A stretch of DNA of 64,000 nt, from assembly GCA_027475525.1 (NCBI GenBank), contig JAMWFC010000011.1:63183-127182 (forward strand), in the 5' to 3' direction. Under the pieces are notes generated by a model that worked only from the letters and a program-made list of their open reading frames with translations, was not told where the DNA came from and did not search any database. Position 1 is the first letter of the stretch. Each line of letters opens with the position of its first letter. Below, piece by piece: positions 43,477-54,606 of the stretch. Made by a program: the position numbers and the translations under genes. The DNA is from Macrolepiota albuminosa. Taxonomy: Eukaryota > Basidiomycota > Agaricomycetes > Agaricales > Agaricaceae.

Positions 43477-46400
43477 TTAAGCGCCGGCATGCTTACTTAA
43501 TTGATGTGGGCGCTTAACGCCCTTCAACTCCAAATAACGGTCAAGTGCCGCTAACTTGGAGCAATGGGAGTGTGGCTCCCATGTTGTGTCCCCCAGGGAC
43601 CAACGTACCTCAAACTCGAGCGTGTTACGCTCAGTCCACCGGTGCCCAATTATGCACTCGACAAACCATTTGTCATTGTCTCGAGCCCCAAAATCATAGG
43701 GGCCTGGGGTTGCCCTGTTAGGGAACAGCGCATCGTCAGACGCGCTGTACGGTCGCAACAGCAACACATGAAACTTAGGAACGATGTGTCGTTCCTGTAA
43801 TGCCAGAGGCAACTCCAGCACGTAGTTGGAGGTACTTGGCTCTGCGTCTAGGACGCGGTATGGGCCTACCCATTTTGGGCAGAGTTTACTCGCCCGTCCC
43901 TTTGGGAGCTTCAGATTACGTGTTGATAGGTAGACCAACACTCCTACTGCTATTGGCGGGTCTGCTCGCCTACGGTGATTGGTGTTTTTCGCCTGAAAGA
44001 CTCACGCCTCTATGATGGCGTCATGCGCTGCCACAATGTTCTCCAGGGCCTGCCTGGCGAACTTGACAACTCCGCGGTGAGCCACTGTATCAGCACGAAC
44101 TTCGTGCAGCATGGAGGGCAAGTACCCTCCGTTGAGTTCAAACGGCGCATACCATGTGGTATCTGAGATACTCGCGTTAATCGCAAACTCAGTGAGTGGA
44201 CACCAGTCCACCCAGTCCCGTTGGTCAGGGCGAACAACTGCCCTCAAAATCTGACCTATACTGCGGTTAGCCCACTCTGTCTGCCCATCCGTTTGAGGAT
44301 GGAAGGACATTGACATGAGGAGTCGCGCTCCTAGCAGTTTGTGGAGTTCTCTCCACCATTGAGACGTGAACTTTGAGTCACAGTCGCTCACAATGGTGCT
44401 AGGCAGCCCATGCAGCCTAACGATCTCCCTCAGGTGGATCCACGACAGCTCCTTAGCCGTCAGCGTAGTTCGCACCGGTATGAGGTGCACCATGCTCGTC
44501 ATGCGGCATATGACTACCCAGAGGTAATCAAACCCTCTGGACTCGGGAAAGGGACCTACGAAGTCCATTCCGATTGAATCCCAGGGTTTCACCGGCACGG
44601 GTAGCTGGTGTAGCTTCCTGGGAGGGGATTCAGGGGGCAACTTTTCCCTCTGACACGCTGCGCATGACGCGCAAAACTTAGTCACTTCTTGGGCCATACG
44701 TGGCCACCAATACCATTTCCGGATGTAGCCCAATGTCTGGGCGGCACCAAAGTGCCCCACCAGGGCATGGGCCTGGTCCAAGACCCGCATAACAATGGTT
44801 CGCGTACGGGGGAGGCATACCACTGCCACCCCTTGACGGTTCTCCGTCGTGATGAGTCCACCAGGCTCATGCCTGAACCGAGGATGGTCGTCAGGATTGG
44901 CGATTATCTTGGTGAAGAGAGAATCATCGCCATAATCCTGCACCACCTCCTGCCAGAAGTCGTCATTGACCAGGCTAGGAGGCTGGGATGAAGGCATTTC
45001 GCCTTTGAGCATCTCCGCAAGCGTAACGGGTACATCGTGGCGCTCGTGCTTCTTAGAGGACGCCGGGTCCATGGCTTCATGCTCCTTGAGCAACTGGGCG
45101 GCTACATCCCGCTCTTCACGCTGCTCTCTGAGGCAAGTGCTTTGCCTCCGTTCATCATCACGCATAGCGTGTACTTCCAGGACATGCTACTTGAGCTCCT
45201 GGTATTGGTGGAGAGGGAGATCCTCTCCATCTGGGTCTATGCAGCAGTCTGCCTGCACATACTCATGAGGCTCGTGAGCCTCCCCGACTACATCACTCTC
45301 AAAGTAGCGTGACAAGCAGTCTGCCACTTTGTTGAGTTCACCTTTAACATAGGTGATGTCGAACTGGTATCTCGACATGTAGTCTATCCACCATTGCTGA
45401 CGCGGCGACAAGTTCACCTGAGTTTTAAAGAACTCAAGGGCCTTGTGGTCCGTTATGATGTGGATGGGGTATCCCATCAGCTTATCCTCCCACTTGAGGA
45501 GGGCCTCGAGTATGGCAAGAGTCTCCAGCTCGTGCACCGCATAGTTTTGCTGGGCCGTCGTGAACTTCTTTGACATGAACCCTGCTGGGCGGCACGTCTG
45601 CCAGCTGCTTCCCTGGCCGTACATGGCTCCGACGCCTGTCTTGGACGCGTCGCAAATGAGCCATATTGGCTCATCCCGTCTAGGGTCGATTGGTCGAATC
45701 ACCAGTGTCTTTGTACAGATCCGTTTGACCATCTCGAAGCACCGCTGGTGCAATGGCCTCCAATTGAACGGTGACCCGTTCTGCGTCATGGCCATAAGTG
45801 GCCCAGTATAGGCTGTGACATCGGGCAAGAAGCTTGATATGTAGTTGACAAGGCCAACGAATCGTTGGATGTCATTGTAGTTTCGGGGCGTGCGCCACTC
45901 CCGAATACAATCGAGCTTGTCCTGATCAGGGTGGATACCCCGCTCATCTATGACATGCCCTAGGCAGTCTATACTCTGAGCGTAGAGCTCACATTTTTTC
46001 CACTTCAAGTACAACTTGTACTTGCGCAGTTGTTCGAATATGACTCTGAGGTGCTGCTCATGCTCCTCCATAGTATCCGAGTAGATGAATATGTCATCTA
46101 AGTAGACGTGCATGAAATGTCCTATTACGTCTCGGAAGATAGAGGTCATTAGCCTCTGGAAAGTTGCTGGAGCATTGCAGTCTCCAATCTGCATTATATT
46201 GCTCATGAATGTACCCATGATCAACGCAAATACGGTCTTGGGTACGTCCTCGGTGCGAATGCGCACCTGCTCGTAAGCATCAGTAAGGTCAATCTTTGAG
46301 CGATACTTTGCCCGAGCCACGTCTTCCCGGATCACCTCTTGATCTGGTAAAGGAGTTACATCCTTTATGGTATTGTCATTGCGCTGACGCGCATCAAGAG

Positions 46401-47161
46401 CTGTTCAAAGGGTTCCATCCTTCTTCGGGATGCACAATAACGGTGCGGCTTGAGCGGTGGTGCATGGGGACCACCATTGAGCATTCAAGTAGCAATTAGT
46501 TTTATCACGTAGTTGCTCCTGGAGGGCGCGCGGGCAGCGCGGCAAGTGGTACTTATACTGCTTGTTCTCGTCTATGAGATTAATCTCATGGTTCACCTCC
46601 CGCCATGGCGGGAGCTCCTCCTTGGTCCCATTGACCATGTCAGCAAATTCTTCTTGCCATTGCTGATGCAACCGAGGGATATCTTCCTCACGAAGGCTTG
46701 TCGCCTTCTGCTTCCCCTTCATACGTACCGGGGGAAGTACTTCCACCGTCTCTGAGGGTGGCCGAGGCGGCGGTGCATACTGCTCGCGCAATGCAAGCAC
46801 TCAATTGACACTGTCATCGGGTATATGTAGTCTCAGCGGAGCACCCGCTGCCGCTGCCTTATAAGCCATGAGGCTTCTTCCCTCACGTACAAGCAAGTAC
46901 GCTACGGACACCTCGTCCAGGGCTGGCTGGCAATACGCTGGGTTGATGGTCATCCGTCTCTGGTGCGCATTTTGCACACACGTGGCTGCCACCAGCTCGT
47001 TCCACTCTTGCAGCATTCGGGGGTCGTATGCCCAGTCGTACTCCGGCAGGGGGGCTGGTTGCTCCCATAGGGACCGTGTGTCCCCCTCTACTGAGGCTTC
47101 CGCCTCTCGGATGCTGTTTTTCAAGTCTTCCAACTTGACTCGTGAGGACGTAGGTGGACAT
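43477..47161 (-). pseudogene. pol of the outer gypsy: RT, RNase H, integrase, chromodomain; four nonsense codons
   Basis: One continuous minus-strand frame broken only by TGA at 46801, TGA at 46405, TAG at 45187 and TGA at 44002, with no frameshift. RT motifs: KIDLTDAYEQVRI, HVYLDDIFIYSD, then RNase H (LICDASKTGVGAMYGQG, ITDHKALEFF). Integrase: HALVGHFGA with CASCAACQ, Asp in GMDFVGPFPES, Asp in IVSDCDSKF, Glu in QTDGQTEWANRS. A GPY/F module (PKWVGPYRVLD) and a chromodomain (LEFEVRWSLGDTTWEPHSH) follow to the stop at 43477. The chromodomain marks it as a chromovirus-type element, expected to target marked chromatin. Confidence 0.9.
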
Positions 47162-47522
47162 ACTGATACGATGCTGTACCAGCAGTCAGGGACACAACAT
47201 GCACCAGAAGTCAAAATAAACATTTAATTATGGGCTGAAAACTGTAAGCCTCCTGGTAGCAGTCTCAACAAATTATATCTCCAAAAACACCCCAATAAAT
47301 ACACAGACAGTACAGAACAAAGGGCAGGGACCAGCTCAAGCTATCAACTCAACAATAGTCCAACCACTGTTATGGGGAGGGGAAGCATGGGAGCTGGCAG
47401 AGGTGACAAAAGGGGATCAAATTGTGATGATCTAGATCAAGATCTGATCTGACAATCCCCAATTTGATATGACTGAAAGGGGAAAGGGAAAGAAGCATGG
47501 AGGGATGTCAAAAGAGATGAAT

Positions 47523-47692
47523 AGAATGGTGGCACATGCATTGAATGGAGGAAGGGAGGGATGAATGGAATGGTGGCACTGAAACATGCATTGAATGGAG
47601 GAAGGAAGAGATGAATGGAATGGTGGCACTGAAACATGCATTGAATGGAGGAAGGAAGAGATGAATGGAATGGTGGCACTGAAACATGCATC
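47523..47692. repeat. minisatellite, 50-bp unit, about 3.4 copies
   Basis: Unit AATGGTGGCACTGAAACATG plus 30 bases, repeated with the first copy lacking a few bases and the last two identical. Confidence 0.85.
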
Positions 47693-47956
47693 ACCAAAAT
47701 GGAAAATGGAACAACAAATTAGGTCAGGAATGCTGGGAGTTGACAACAAAAGAGTCATGTGTAGATAGTGGTCTGTGCACCAGAAAAACAGTATAAATAG
47801 CCCAAGTTTAGTAGAGAATAGACAGGCAATTGATAGGCAAAGGCTCGGTGGTTCCCAGGGAGTGAATCACTTAGGCTAGAGTTTATTGAACACCTCTCAT
47901 TGGAAGTCTATTGGTAGACAAAGGCTCGGTGGTTCCCAGGGAGTGAACTGCTTAGG

Positions 47957-48110
47957 CTGGAGTTTATTGAGAACCTTCTTCTGCCCATCAGGATATTTGA
48001 TATTCTGTGAAGCACCCAATACATCAAGTTTTTCTGGAGTTTATTGAGAACCTTCTTCTGCCCATCAGGATATTTGATATTCTGTGAAGCACCCAATACA
48101 TCAAGTTTTT
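47957..48110. repeat. exact tandem duplication, period 77 bp
   Basis: CTGGAGTTTATTGAGAACCT begins at 47957 and again at 48034. The units are identical. Confidence 0.95.
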
Positions 48111-48214
48111 ATTATCAAGCACCAGTGTGGATTAGAGGTCACTTTCTAAAACTTCAAGAAAGCCCCAGAACTATCAGTACTACTTGCAACCAAGTACTAC
48201 AATACATCCACTGA

Positions 48215-51200
48215 GTCCTCCCATCGTCTCGCCTTTCAATGGCGCTTGTCTGGAGGCTTTGCGCCTCGAACGTCAGGAGCGATTATTCGCTCGTTGCTCC
48301 TCTCGGAGGCTTGATACTCCTCCTCACTCATCATTACCACGTTGTGGTCTGCGCTCAGTCCAGGCATAGCCTGCACTTCTTCCTCCACATCCTCCACAGC
48401 CGGCACTCTGCACCGGCCCAGTCATGGAGAGTCCTTGCGTTTCTCCGTAGTGCGATGACGTCGCAGACAATTATCAGTGTCGTCTGCTGTAGCTCGTTTG
48501 GCTGGGATCACTTTCCCATTCACTAGTACCTGACATTGGTCAAAGTCTAGTATGACTTTGTTACGCCGCATGAATGGTGTTCCCAGTATCATATCGTAGT
48601 GATCAAAGTTCGCTACATCCATGTATTCCCGGCTATGTGAGCCCAGCATTTGGACATTCATATTTGTCCCATACTGCACCATGGCTCGGCTCCCTACGGT
48701 GCCCAGCTGTAACGCCAATGGCGTATCCAACTCCTGCACGGATATTCTGTACACATGGGCGAACTGGGGCGTTATGCCCGATGTAGTACTCCCAGAGTCC
48801 CATAGGGTCCATGCCTTGTGGCCGTCTACGTCCACATACGAGACCAGGCACTCCTTGTCTGCTTGTTTCAATGTAGGGTGCTGCAAAGTGCCCTCTGCAC
48901 GACAAAGGGTCACCTTCTTCATCTGAACCACGTTATTCCATTCGGAATCATTTGTGGACGGCCAATCCGTCATTGCCGCTAGGCACTCAGAGTCGCTGTC
49001 GCGACTGTAATACTCATTGTCGTAGACGTCGTCATATACGTCGACTGTGACGTACTCCTCCCCCTCCACGACCACACTCTCGGGCTCGGCGCCCGATGCC
49101 TCCTCTGGGGGCTCCTGGTCGTTTGTGGGGTGCTCTGCCTCAGAATCGGCAGATACGTCTCCATCACTCCCACTTGCGGCTGCAGTATGTGCAGCTCGAA
49201 GGTGGGCGCGGGGTGTATACCCCTTCCTCAGGGTTCCTGGCTTCGCAGGGCAGTTGGTAGTGTAGTGGCCAGGTTGGCCACATGCGAAACAAGTCCCCAA
49301 CTGCCCCGGTGGGTTGGCTGGCTTGAGGTCCAGCCTTGGTTTAGGACGTTCTCCGTCCAGTGCCCGCTCTGGGCGTGGGCAGCTCCGCCCTCGGTTCACA
49401 GTAGGGGTTCTGTGCACAACAAACCGCGTGTTGCAGTCACGATCCAAATCGGTCTTTTTGGCCAGGAAGGTCCCCACATGCTGACCCCATGAGGGTGTCC
49501 CACCAGGCGGTAGTTGCCTGGGTCCCCCTTTGTGTCCACTCCGATGTTTGTAGTGGTTAGCAGTCTTCAGAGACTGCTCATACCGGATGGCATATGCCAC
49601 AAATTCTTCCACATCATTGACTTCTGGGGACAATCCGTCCTCACGTATCAAATAGCGGCGCATGTCCGCTGGAATGCCATCCAAGAACGTTTTGAGCATT
49701 GTATACCCGTCCGGGTATACTGCCATGTTCTGGGCATGATCATTAAGGGTATCATAGAACCCTTGTACTCCCAACTTCTCGGTGTACTTGGCGGACTGGA
49801 AGTCCCGCCGTGCATCCTGGAGCGTTGAGGGGTGTACGAATCGATCATATAGTCCTGTAAGGACTCCTTTAAACGTCCAGTCATATTGGACACGGTTGAC
49901 GTGCAGTACTGCCCATCGAAACCAACCCATGGCCTCTCCGGCCAAGAACTCAGGCAGAACAAAGATTTATTCTCGTTCTATACGGTCACCTCCGTATAAG
50001 CACATGGCAAGATGGGTGCATACATCCATCGCCCAATCTTCCAGGTCACTGAACTTGGACGCGCCTGTATAGGTGCAAATGTGCCTACTGTCTGCTTTAC
50101 GCAGCTTCACTCCATCTGGTAACCATAGTTACACCCAGGGCATCATCGACTACTCGATGCAGGCGATCGTGCATGGCTTCACGATGCATTTGAATGGCCT
50201 CGGGGATCTAGTCGCCAAATCAGCGGCATGGGGAAGTGACTTCCCCCATCCACCTTGCGGAGGATGTCCCGAGCCTCCTTGACTGTGGGCATAATTGCCC
50301 TCGTCTCGAGGAATCAACCTAGGGCCGTCATCCCAGCCGTTACCAGGGACATCACGTCTCGTGGCGCCATCTCGATCGGGGAAGTCTCCTCGATCATGAT
50401 CGTTGCGCCGCCCTGGACCTGGAGAAGCTTGATTCTCCTGACCCTGCGTGACGAATTGACGACGCATCTCGTCAATGGGCTTAGTGCCCTCAAATACGAT
50501 GCCCTGATCGTCGATAAGGGACTGTCCCTTAGTCCTGAGGTCGCCATTGCGCATACGTTGATACGCGACTCTGTCGCTCAACGTTTCGGCCATGGGCACG
50601 CGCGGCATCACGGATGCCTCGCTCTCCACTTTGAGCACAGTACTATTGTGCCCATCCGGACCTGACATATCTGTCCTACGGTCTTGGTTACGCATGTGCG
50701 GGGGCTCCTCACGCCACCCTTGTCCTGCTGGAGTATAAAAAGTACTCACCGGTCTTACTTCAGGCACTTCTTGCGCCCGTGCTAGTGCCTCCACTAGCTC
50801 GATTCTGACGTCTTGATTGTGTCGTGCCGAGCATTCCTCGGACGTGTGGCTCCAGGGGGTCGAGACCCCCGATTGCCGTGTGGCCTTACGCTGCACATAC
50901 ATTTGCAGCTCCATAGTGAGCACTCTCACCATCAAATCAGTATATTTCGTACTGAATACATTGGGCACTTCGTGCCCTTGTCGCCTAAGTGCTACTATAT
51001 GGGCTGACGCATAGCGCTCGAGTCGCGCTTGGGTGGTGTATTTCATCACCTCTGGGTGCAAGTCCCAGAACACCCGCAAGCGCACGGTGTACGCGGTTTT
51101 CAGCCGCTGTTCCTCTGCTCTGGCGTCGTCGTCACTTGACGACTCCATCACCTCTGGAAGCTCTACACCCTCCGAAGCTTCCTCCACTGCTGGTGTGCAC

Positions 51201-51718
51201 GGGAATCAATCTTCCGCGCGGTATACTTCAGGCCTTGCAGCCTCCTCTGGTACCTCTTCTAAGCGGGCTTCCACTACTTTAGAAGGCATTGGACCCGCTG
51301 TGGACCGCCTGGTCCCACTGCTCCCGCTCGCTGGGAGGGCTCTCCCAGTCCGTACTGACGACTCGGCGTCTCCTGGGGCGCCATAGGTGCCGGTTGACTG
51401 TCGGCCGTCCTGCAGGGGTCCTTTGGAAGCCAATCGGCTAGACCGTCATGGTCCTCCTGGCAGCTGCGTAACTGGGGGCGTTAATCTCCCGGGCATCTTA
51501 TCCTGGAGGCGTTGCGGACCGTCCTGCTGTGAGCTTTCAGCTCTCCGGGCCTCGCTCTCATTTCTGGCCAGGTCGGTACTCTGACCTCGGTCTCGAGCCT
51601 TGGGTCTTACCTGACCCGCATTGGACGCTGACGCGTCCTGGGTGTCTGCTGGGTCTCCCCGTAGGTCGTGGGCATTTCGCCCGCCGTCAGTGGGCGCTGC
51701 AGGTATGGGATTACTCAT
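48215..51718 (-). pseudogene. gag and protease of the outer gypsy, seven nonsense codons
   Basis: One frame from ATG 51718 (MSNPIPAAPTDGG) to the insertion at 48215, broken by TGA 51446, TGA 51206, TAG 50150, TAA 50129, TAA 49967, TGA 48422 and TGA 48236, with no frameshift. The N-terminal third is Ser/Glu/Pro-rich, then comes a helical stretch (RLRVFWDLHPEVMKYTTQARLERY), the capsid (FSDLEDWAMDVCTHLAM..., LAGEAMGWFRWAVLHV), a zinc knuckle CFACGQPGHYTTNC and a protease with WDSGSTTSGITP and DMILGTPFMRRN. Without the insertion the frame runs straight into pol, so gag and pol were one polyprotein of ~2400 codons. Confidence 0.85.
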
Positions 51719-51849
51719 TGATCCCCTGTTTGAAATTTGCACGGTGTGGCTGTGCAAGAAGCTCGAGAAGCTGATAGAGTTCTGTCAACGAACTCAACAA
51801 CTGACGTCGGATGCTAGGCAATAGATCCTAGCTGGCGGATTCAAAAAAA

Positions 51850-52083
51850 TGTAACGAAGTTACAGGGATTGTGAGAGCTTAGGTTCACACTGCACAGAAT
51901 CAGACCAGTCCGGTCTATTGACTATGTAGTATAAACACAAAATAAGCTGCTTTGTAAGCAGCAGGGTAAACTAATTATATACTAATGTAAATAATATTAT
52001 ATTATAATAAATATAATATAATATGTACTACTATACAGTAAGTAAAGCTATGTGGCCAACGCCACATAGCAGACTACGCTACA
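51850..52083 (-). repeat. 5' LTR of the outer gypsy
   Basis: 234 bp, single copy of the AT-rich 77-bp unit, ending CTACGCTACA just before the AGGCT target duplication. Differs from the other LTR at two positions near its inner end. Confidence 0.93.
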
Positions 52084-53100
52084 AGGCTTGAGGATGCTCC
52101 AGGGAGTATACAGAGCACTGGAGTTTGTAGGGTCAGTGGAGCAGGATCTCAGGCTAAGTCCAGAATACAGGAAAGAGGGAAGGTGGAGCCAGTAAGGGCA
52201 AAGAGGCAACAGGAAGTGATCAGTGAGAAAAACTAAGACCGGGAGACTGAGACCAGGAAACAGAGAGAAGATTGAAGTGAGACTTAGTGGACTGGGAGAC
52301 TTGAGAGAGTAAGAAAGTAGATAGAGCAATTAGTACAAGATAGACAAGAAAGTATAGAGGCAGAAGTTATAGCAATATCAAGACTACTGTGATGGGCTAC
52401 TGGCTACAAGTTAAGTACCTGTGCTGAATAAGCTCCAGGACATCCAGCTGAGGTCTGGGGTTGCATTCCATGTAGTTAGTCCTGTGCAGCATATAGTCCA
52501 GGTGCAGGTGTGGCATTTCTTGGACTAATCAGGGGGTGGTGTTAGGTGCCAGCATTGATCAGTCAGTTTAATGATGGGGTGGGGGTGCCAGGGTGTCAAG
52601 GAGCTCTGGCATGTGGGAGGGCTGTTGCAGGTCAGATGTCCGGAGTGGGTTCAGGGTTTTGGGCTGGTCTTAGGGGCTGGCATGAGGTGTCAGCTATGAC
52701 AGGAGGGGTTTTGACAGCTTTGAGAATGGGCACTCCTGGGCAGAGAGTGATGCTGCAGAAACCCACTCCTTGATAAGGAGGTTCAGGGCTGAAGCAAAGA
52801 AGTTAGAGAGGGTAGTAGAGAATGAAGTGTTGGTGGATAAATTCATGGGGCTCCTATCCTAGCTGAACTGGTGAAAGAAAGGTTAATCCACAAGCATAGA
52901 CACTACCAAGATCCAACTTGCAATAGGCACAAAGACAACAAGTATGATTTGTCTGAGGTGCTTGCAGTTGTGACAGCTCTGGTAGATAGAACTGCAACAA
53001 GGAGACCTATGGGAAAAACTACCACCAAGGAGGTGGCTGGTGTAGCAGTTAAAAATGAGAAAGCAGAGGAGAGAATAGCTCATCTACAGGACTCTATGGT
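52084..53100 (+). pseudogene. old Ty3/gypsy gag, 3' part
   Basis: Continues the fragment broken at 26552. From 52871 the frame reads KERLIHKHRHYQDPTCNRHKDNKYDLSEV and later KKNEKAEER-like sequence, matching the middle of mushroom gypsy gags (a Glu-Arg-Leu-x-x-Lys-His helix, then xYxxxEV). The preceding part is full of stops. CpG is almost absent. The zinc knuckle and pol are not seen. Confidence 0.5.
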
Positions 53101-54606
53101 AACTATGCAGGGCCACAGTGGCTCAGCTGGCACCATCTGTCAGGGGACCCCTCATTTCTTCCTTCTTTCACTCTCCTTTCATTCATTCTCTTATTTCTTC
53201 TGTCATTCTCTCATTTTACTGTTTTTATTCTTTCAACACTATCTGTTAGTACTATTCTCAGTTGAGGTGCTCTGGTTCTTTAGCTATTATTCAGACAAGT
53301 GTGGATCTTTCAGCACCGCTTCCAGACTGCTTACATAAGCCAGAGTTTGCCTTTCTGACTTCCAAAGTCCAGAGTTTAAGGTTTTGTTGCACTGTACAGT
53401 TGTTTTCCATGCTTCAGAGGCCCTAGAAGCATCCAACCTGGCATAGGAAGTCTCTAGACTTGTTTTCTTTGGATCTCCCTCTGCCAGGTAAGTAGTTATT
53501 ATGATATTGTTAGTATATACTCTAATATACTTTGGATCTTCCTCTGTCAGCTATGTGACTGAGCCATAGCCTCCAGAGGTCACCCTTACACCATCATGGT
53601 CCCCAGGGGGTTACATAATCTTCAAGTGGTGAGAGCTTAGGTTTGAACCACATCTGTGTAGAAAACACTTTAGACATCATATAGGTTCTTCAATGCCACC
53701 AGGCAGCCACTGCCTGCACATGCTGACTAGAGAGGCTTTGTTGTGCAGGCTGAATGTGAGCAACCAATCAGCACATGACATGATGAAGCCATGTGGCCAC
53801 TAGTCTTGTGTCCAACCAGGAAAAGAGAAGGGTTCTCCAGTGCAGCAGAATTGGAAGAGGCAACTTGCTGACCAAGCAAGCTATGGCATGGATAGGCAAG
53901 GAAAATAAAATGTCAAAATAGTGCTATAGCCCAGGCTGCCAAAGTATTGTGTGGCCCATTTGATTGGAATTGGCTGGGAGTTCATAAACACTGTCTCATG
54001 GGTCTGCTGATCCAAATCATTGCTGAAAAAAGAGTAGGAGGGATGATGCTTTTAAAAATAATTGTCTGGGACTAAAGGAGGTTAGAGTTGTGGAGCCTTG
54101 GCCTTTCAGGGCAAGCATTGCTGAGTATAGCTAGGTTTAGAAAATCAGGAAGGCATGATAGTGGCAGATGGGTTAGGGATTTATAGTAGGAAGTAGTATG
54201 AACACTGCTTTGGTTGGGCTGAGGAAAATTCCAACCTACTCTATCTACACAAGTGCTGTGAGGGATACCTGGGATGACATGTTGAAATGCATCCAGCATG
54301 AAGAAGCAGACAGGTTGGGAGAACTGAAAAAGGGCTTTAAAAAGCTGACAGAAATCATGTTAGTTTTAGTCAATACCAGACACTCCTAGTCCTGGTGAGG
54401 GGCAGCAAGTAGGGACAAAGGATTTTTTACCATTTAAGAAGGGTGCTTCTTGATCTGTAACCACCATCTTCTCACCATGGGAAAATGAACTTTCATAGGA
54501 TTTGGACAAACACTAAGACAGAGGGAGTATAGATTAGAGGTATTTAGCACATATACAAAGCTACTTTTACTGCATATGCATCTGTGAGCCTACAACCTGC
54601 ACCAAG
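53101..54606. repeat. gene-less repeat-derived stretch
   Basis: No intact gene. It contains short direct repeats of TTTGGATCT(C/T)CCTCTG near 53466 and 53532, and a 63-codon frame at 54198-54389 (KCIQHEEADRLGELKKGFKK) that may belong to the 5' region of the LINE. Likely LTR and leader debris. Confidence 0.35.

Larger units (their letters stand above)
47167..48209 (+). mobile_element. ~1.0-kb insertion in the outer gypsy, probably a solo LTR
   Basis: Flanked by ACTGA at 47162-47166 and 48210-48214. Removing the insertion and one ACTGA joins the gag-protease frame to the pol frame in phase, which supports these limits. It contains a TATAAATAG box near 47792, a 50-bp minisatellite (47523-47692), an imperfect repeat of the CTCGGTGGTTCCCAGGGAGT block (about 47843 and 47925) and a 77-bp tandem duplication. 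That block resembles CCCCAGGGAGTGG near 61401, suggesting a copia-type LTR. The ends are not the usual TG...CA, so the element type is not settled. Confidence 0.6.
26553..52083 (-). mobile_element. chromodomain Ty3/gypsy retrotransposon (outer element), interrupted by two later insertions
   Basis: The LTRs at 26553-26863 and 51850-52083 both begin TGTAACGAAGTTACA and end GACTACGCTACA on the plus strand. The flanks carry a perfect 5-bp duplication AGGCT (26548-26552 and 52084-52088). The left LTR is 311 bp and the right 234 bp; the difference is exactly the 77-bp duplication. Ignoring it, I see two substitutions. Minus-strand order: gag, protease, reverse transcriptase, RNase H, integrase, chromodomain, accessory ORFs, polypurine tract, LTR. 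A 13.2-kb gypsy (30212-43452) and a ~1.0-kb element (47167-48209) are inserted in it. Confidence 0.92.

Noticed and set aside
47523..47692. CRISPR-like array (regular ~50-bp repeats)
   Set aside because: Units are directly adjacent with no unique spacers, in a eukaryotic genome; it is a minisatellite.
43477..51718. Reassigned or read-through stop codons as the explanation of 11 in-frame stops
   Set aside because: The cellular genes use TGA and TAA as normal stops, and all three stop types occur; mutation is simpler.
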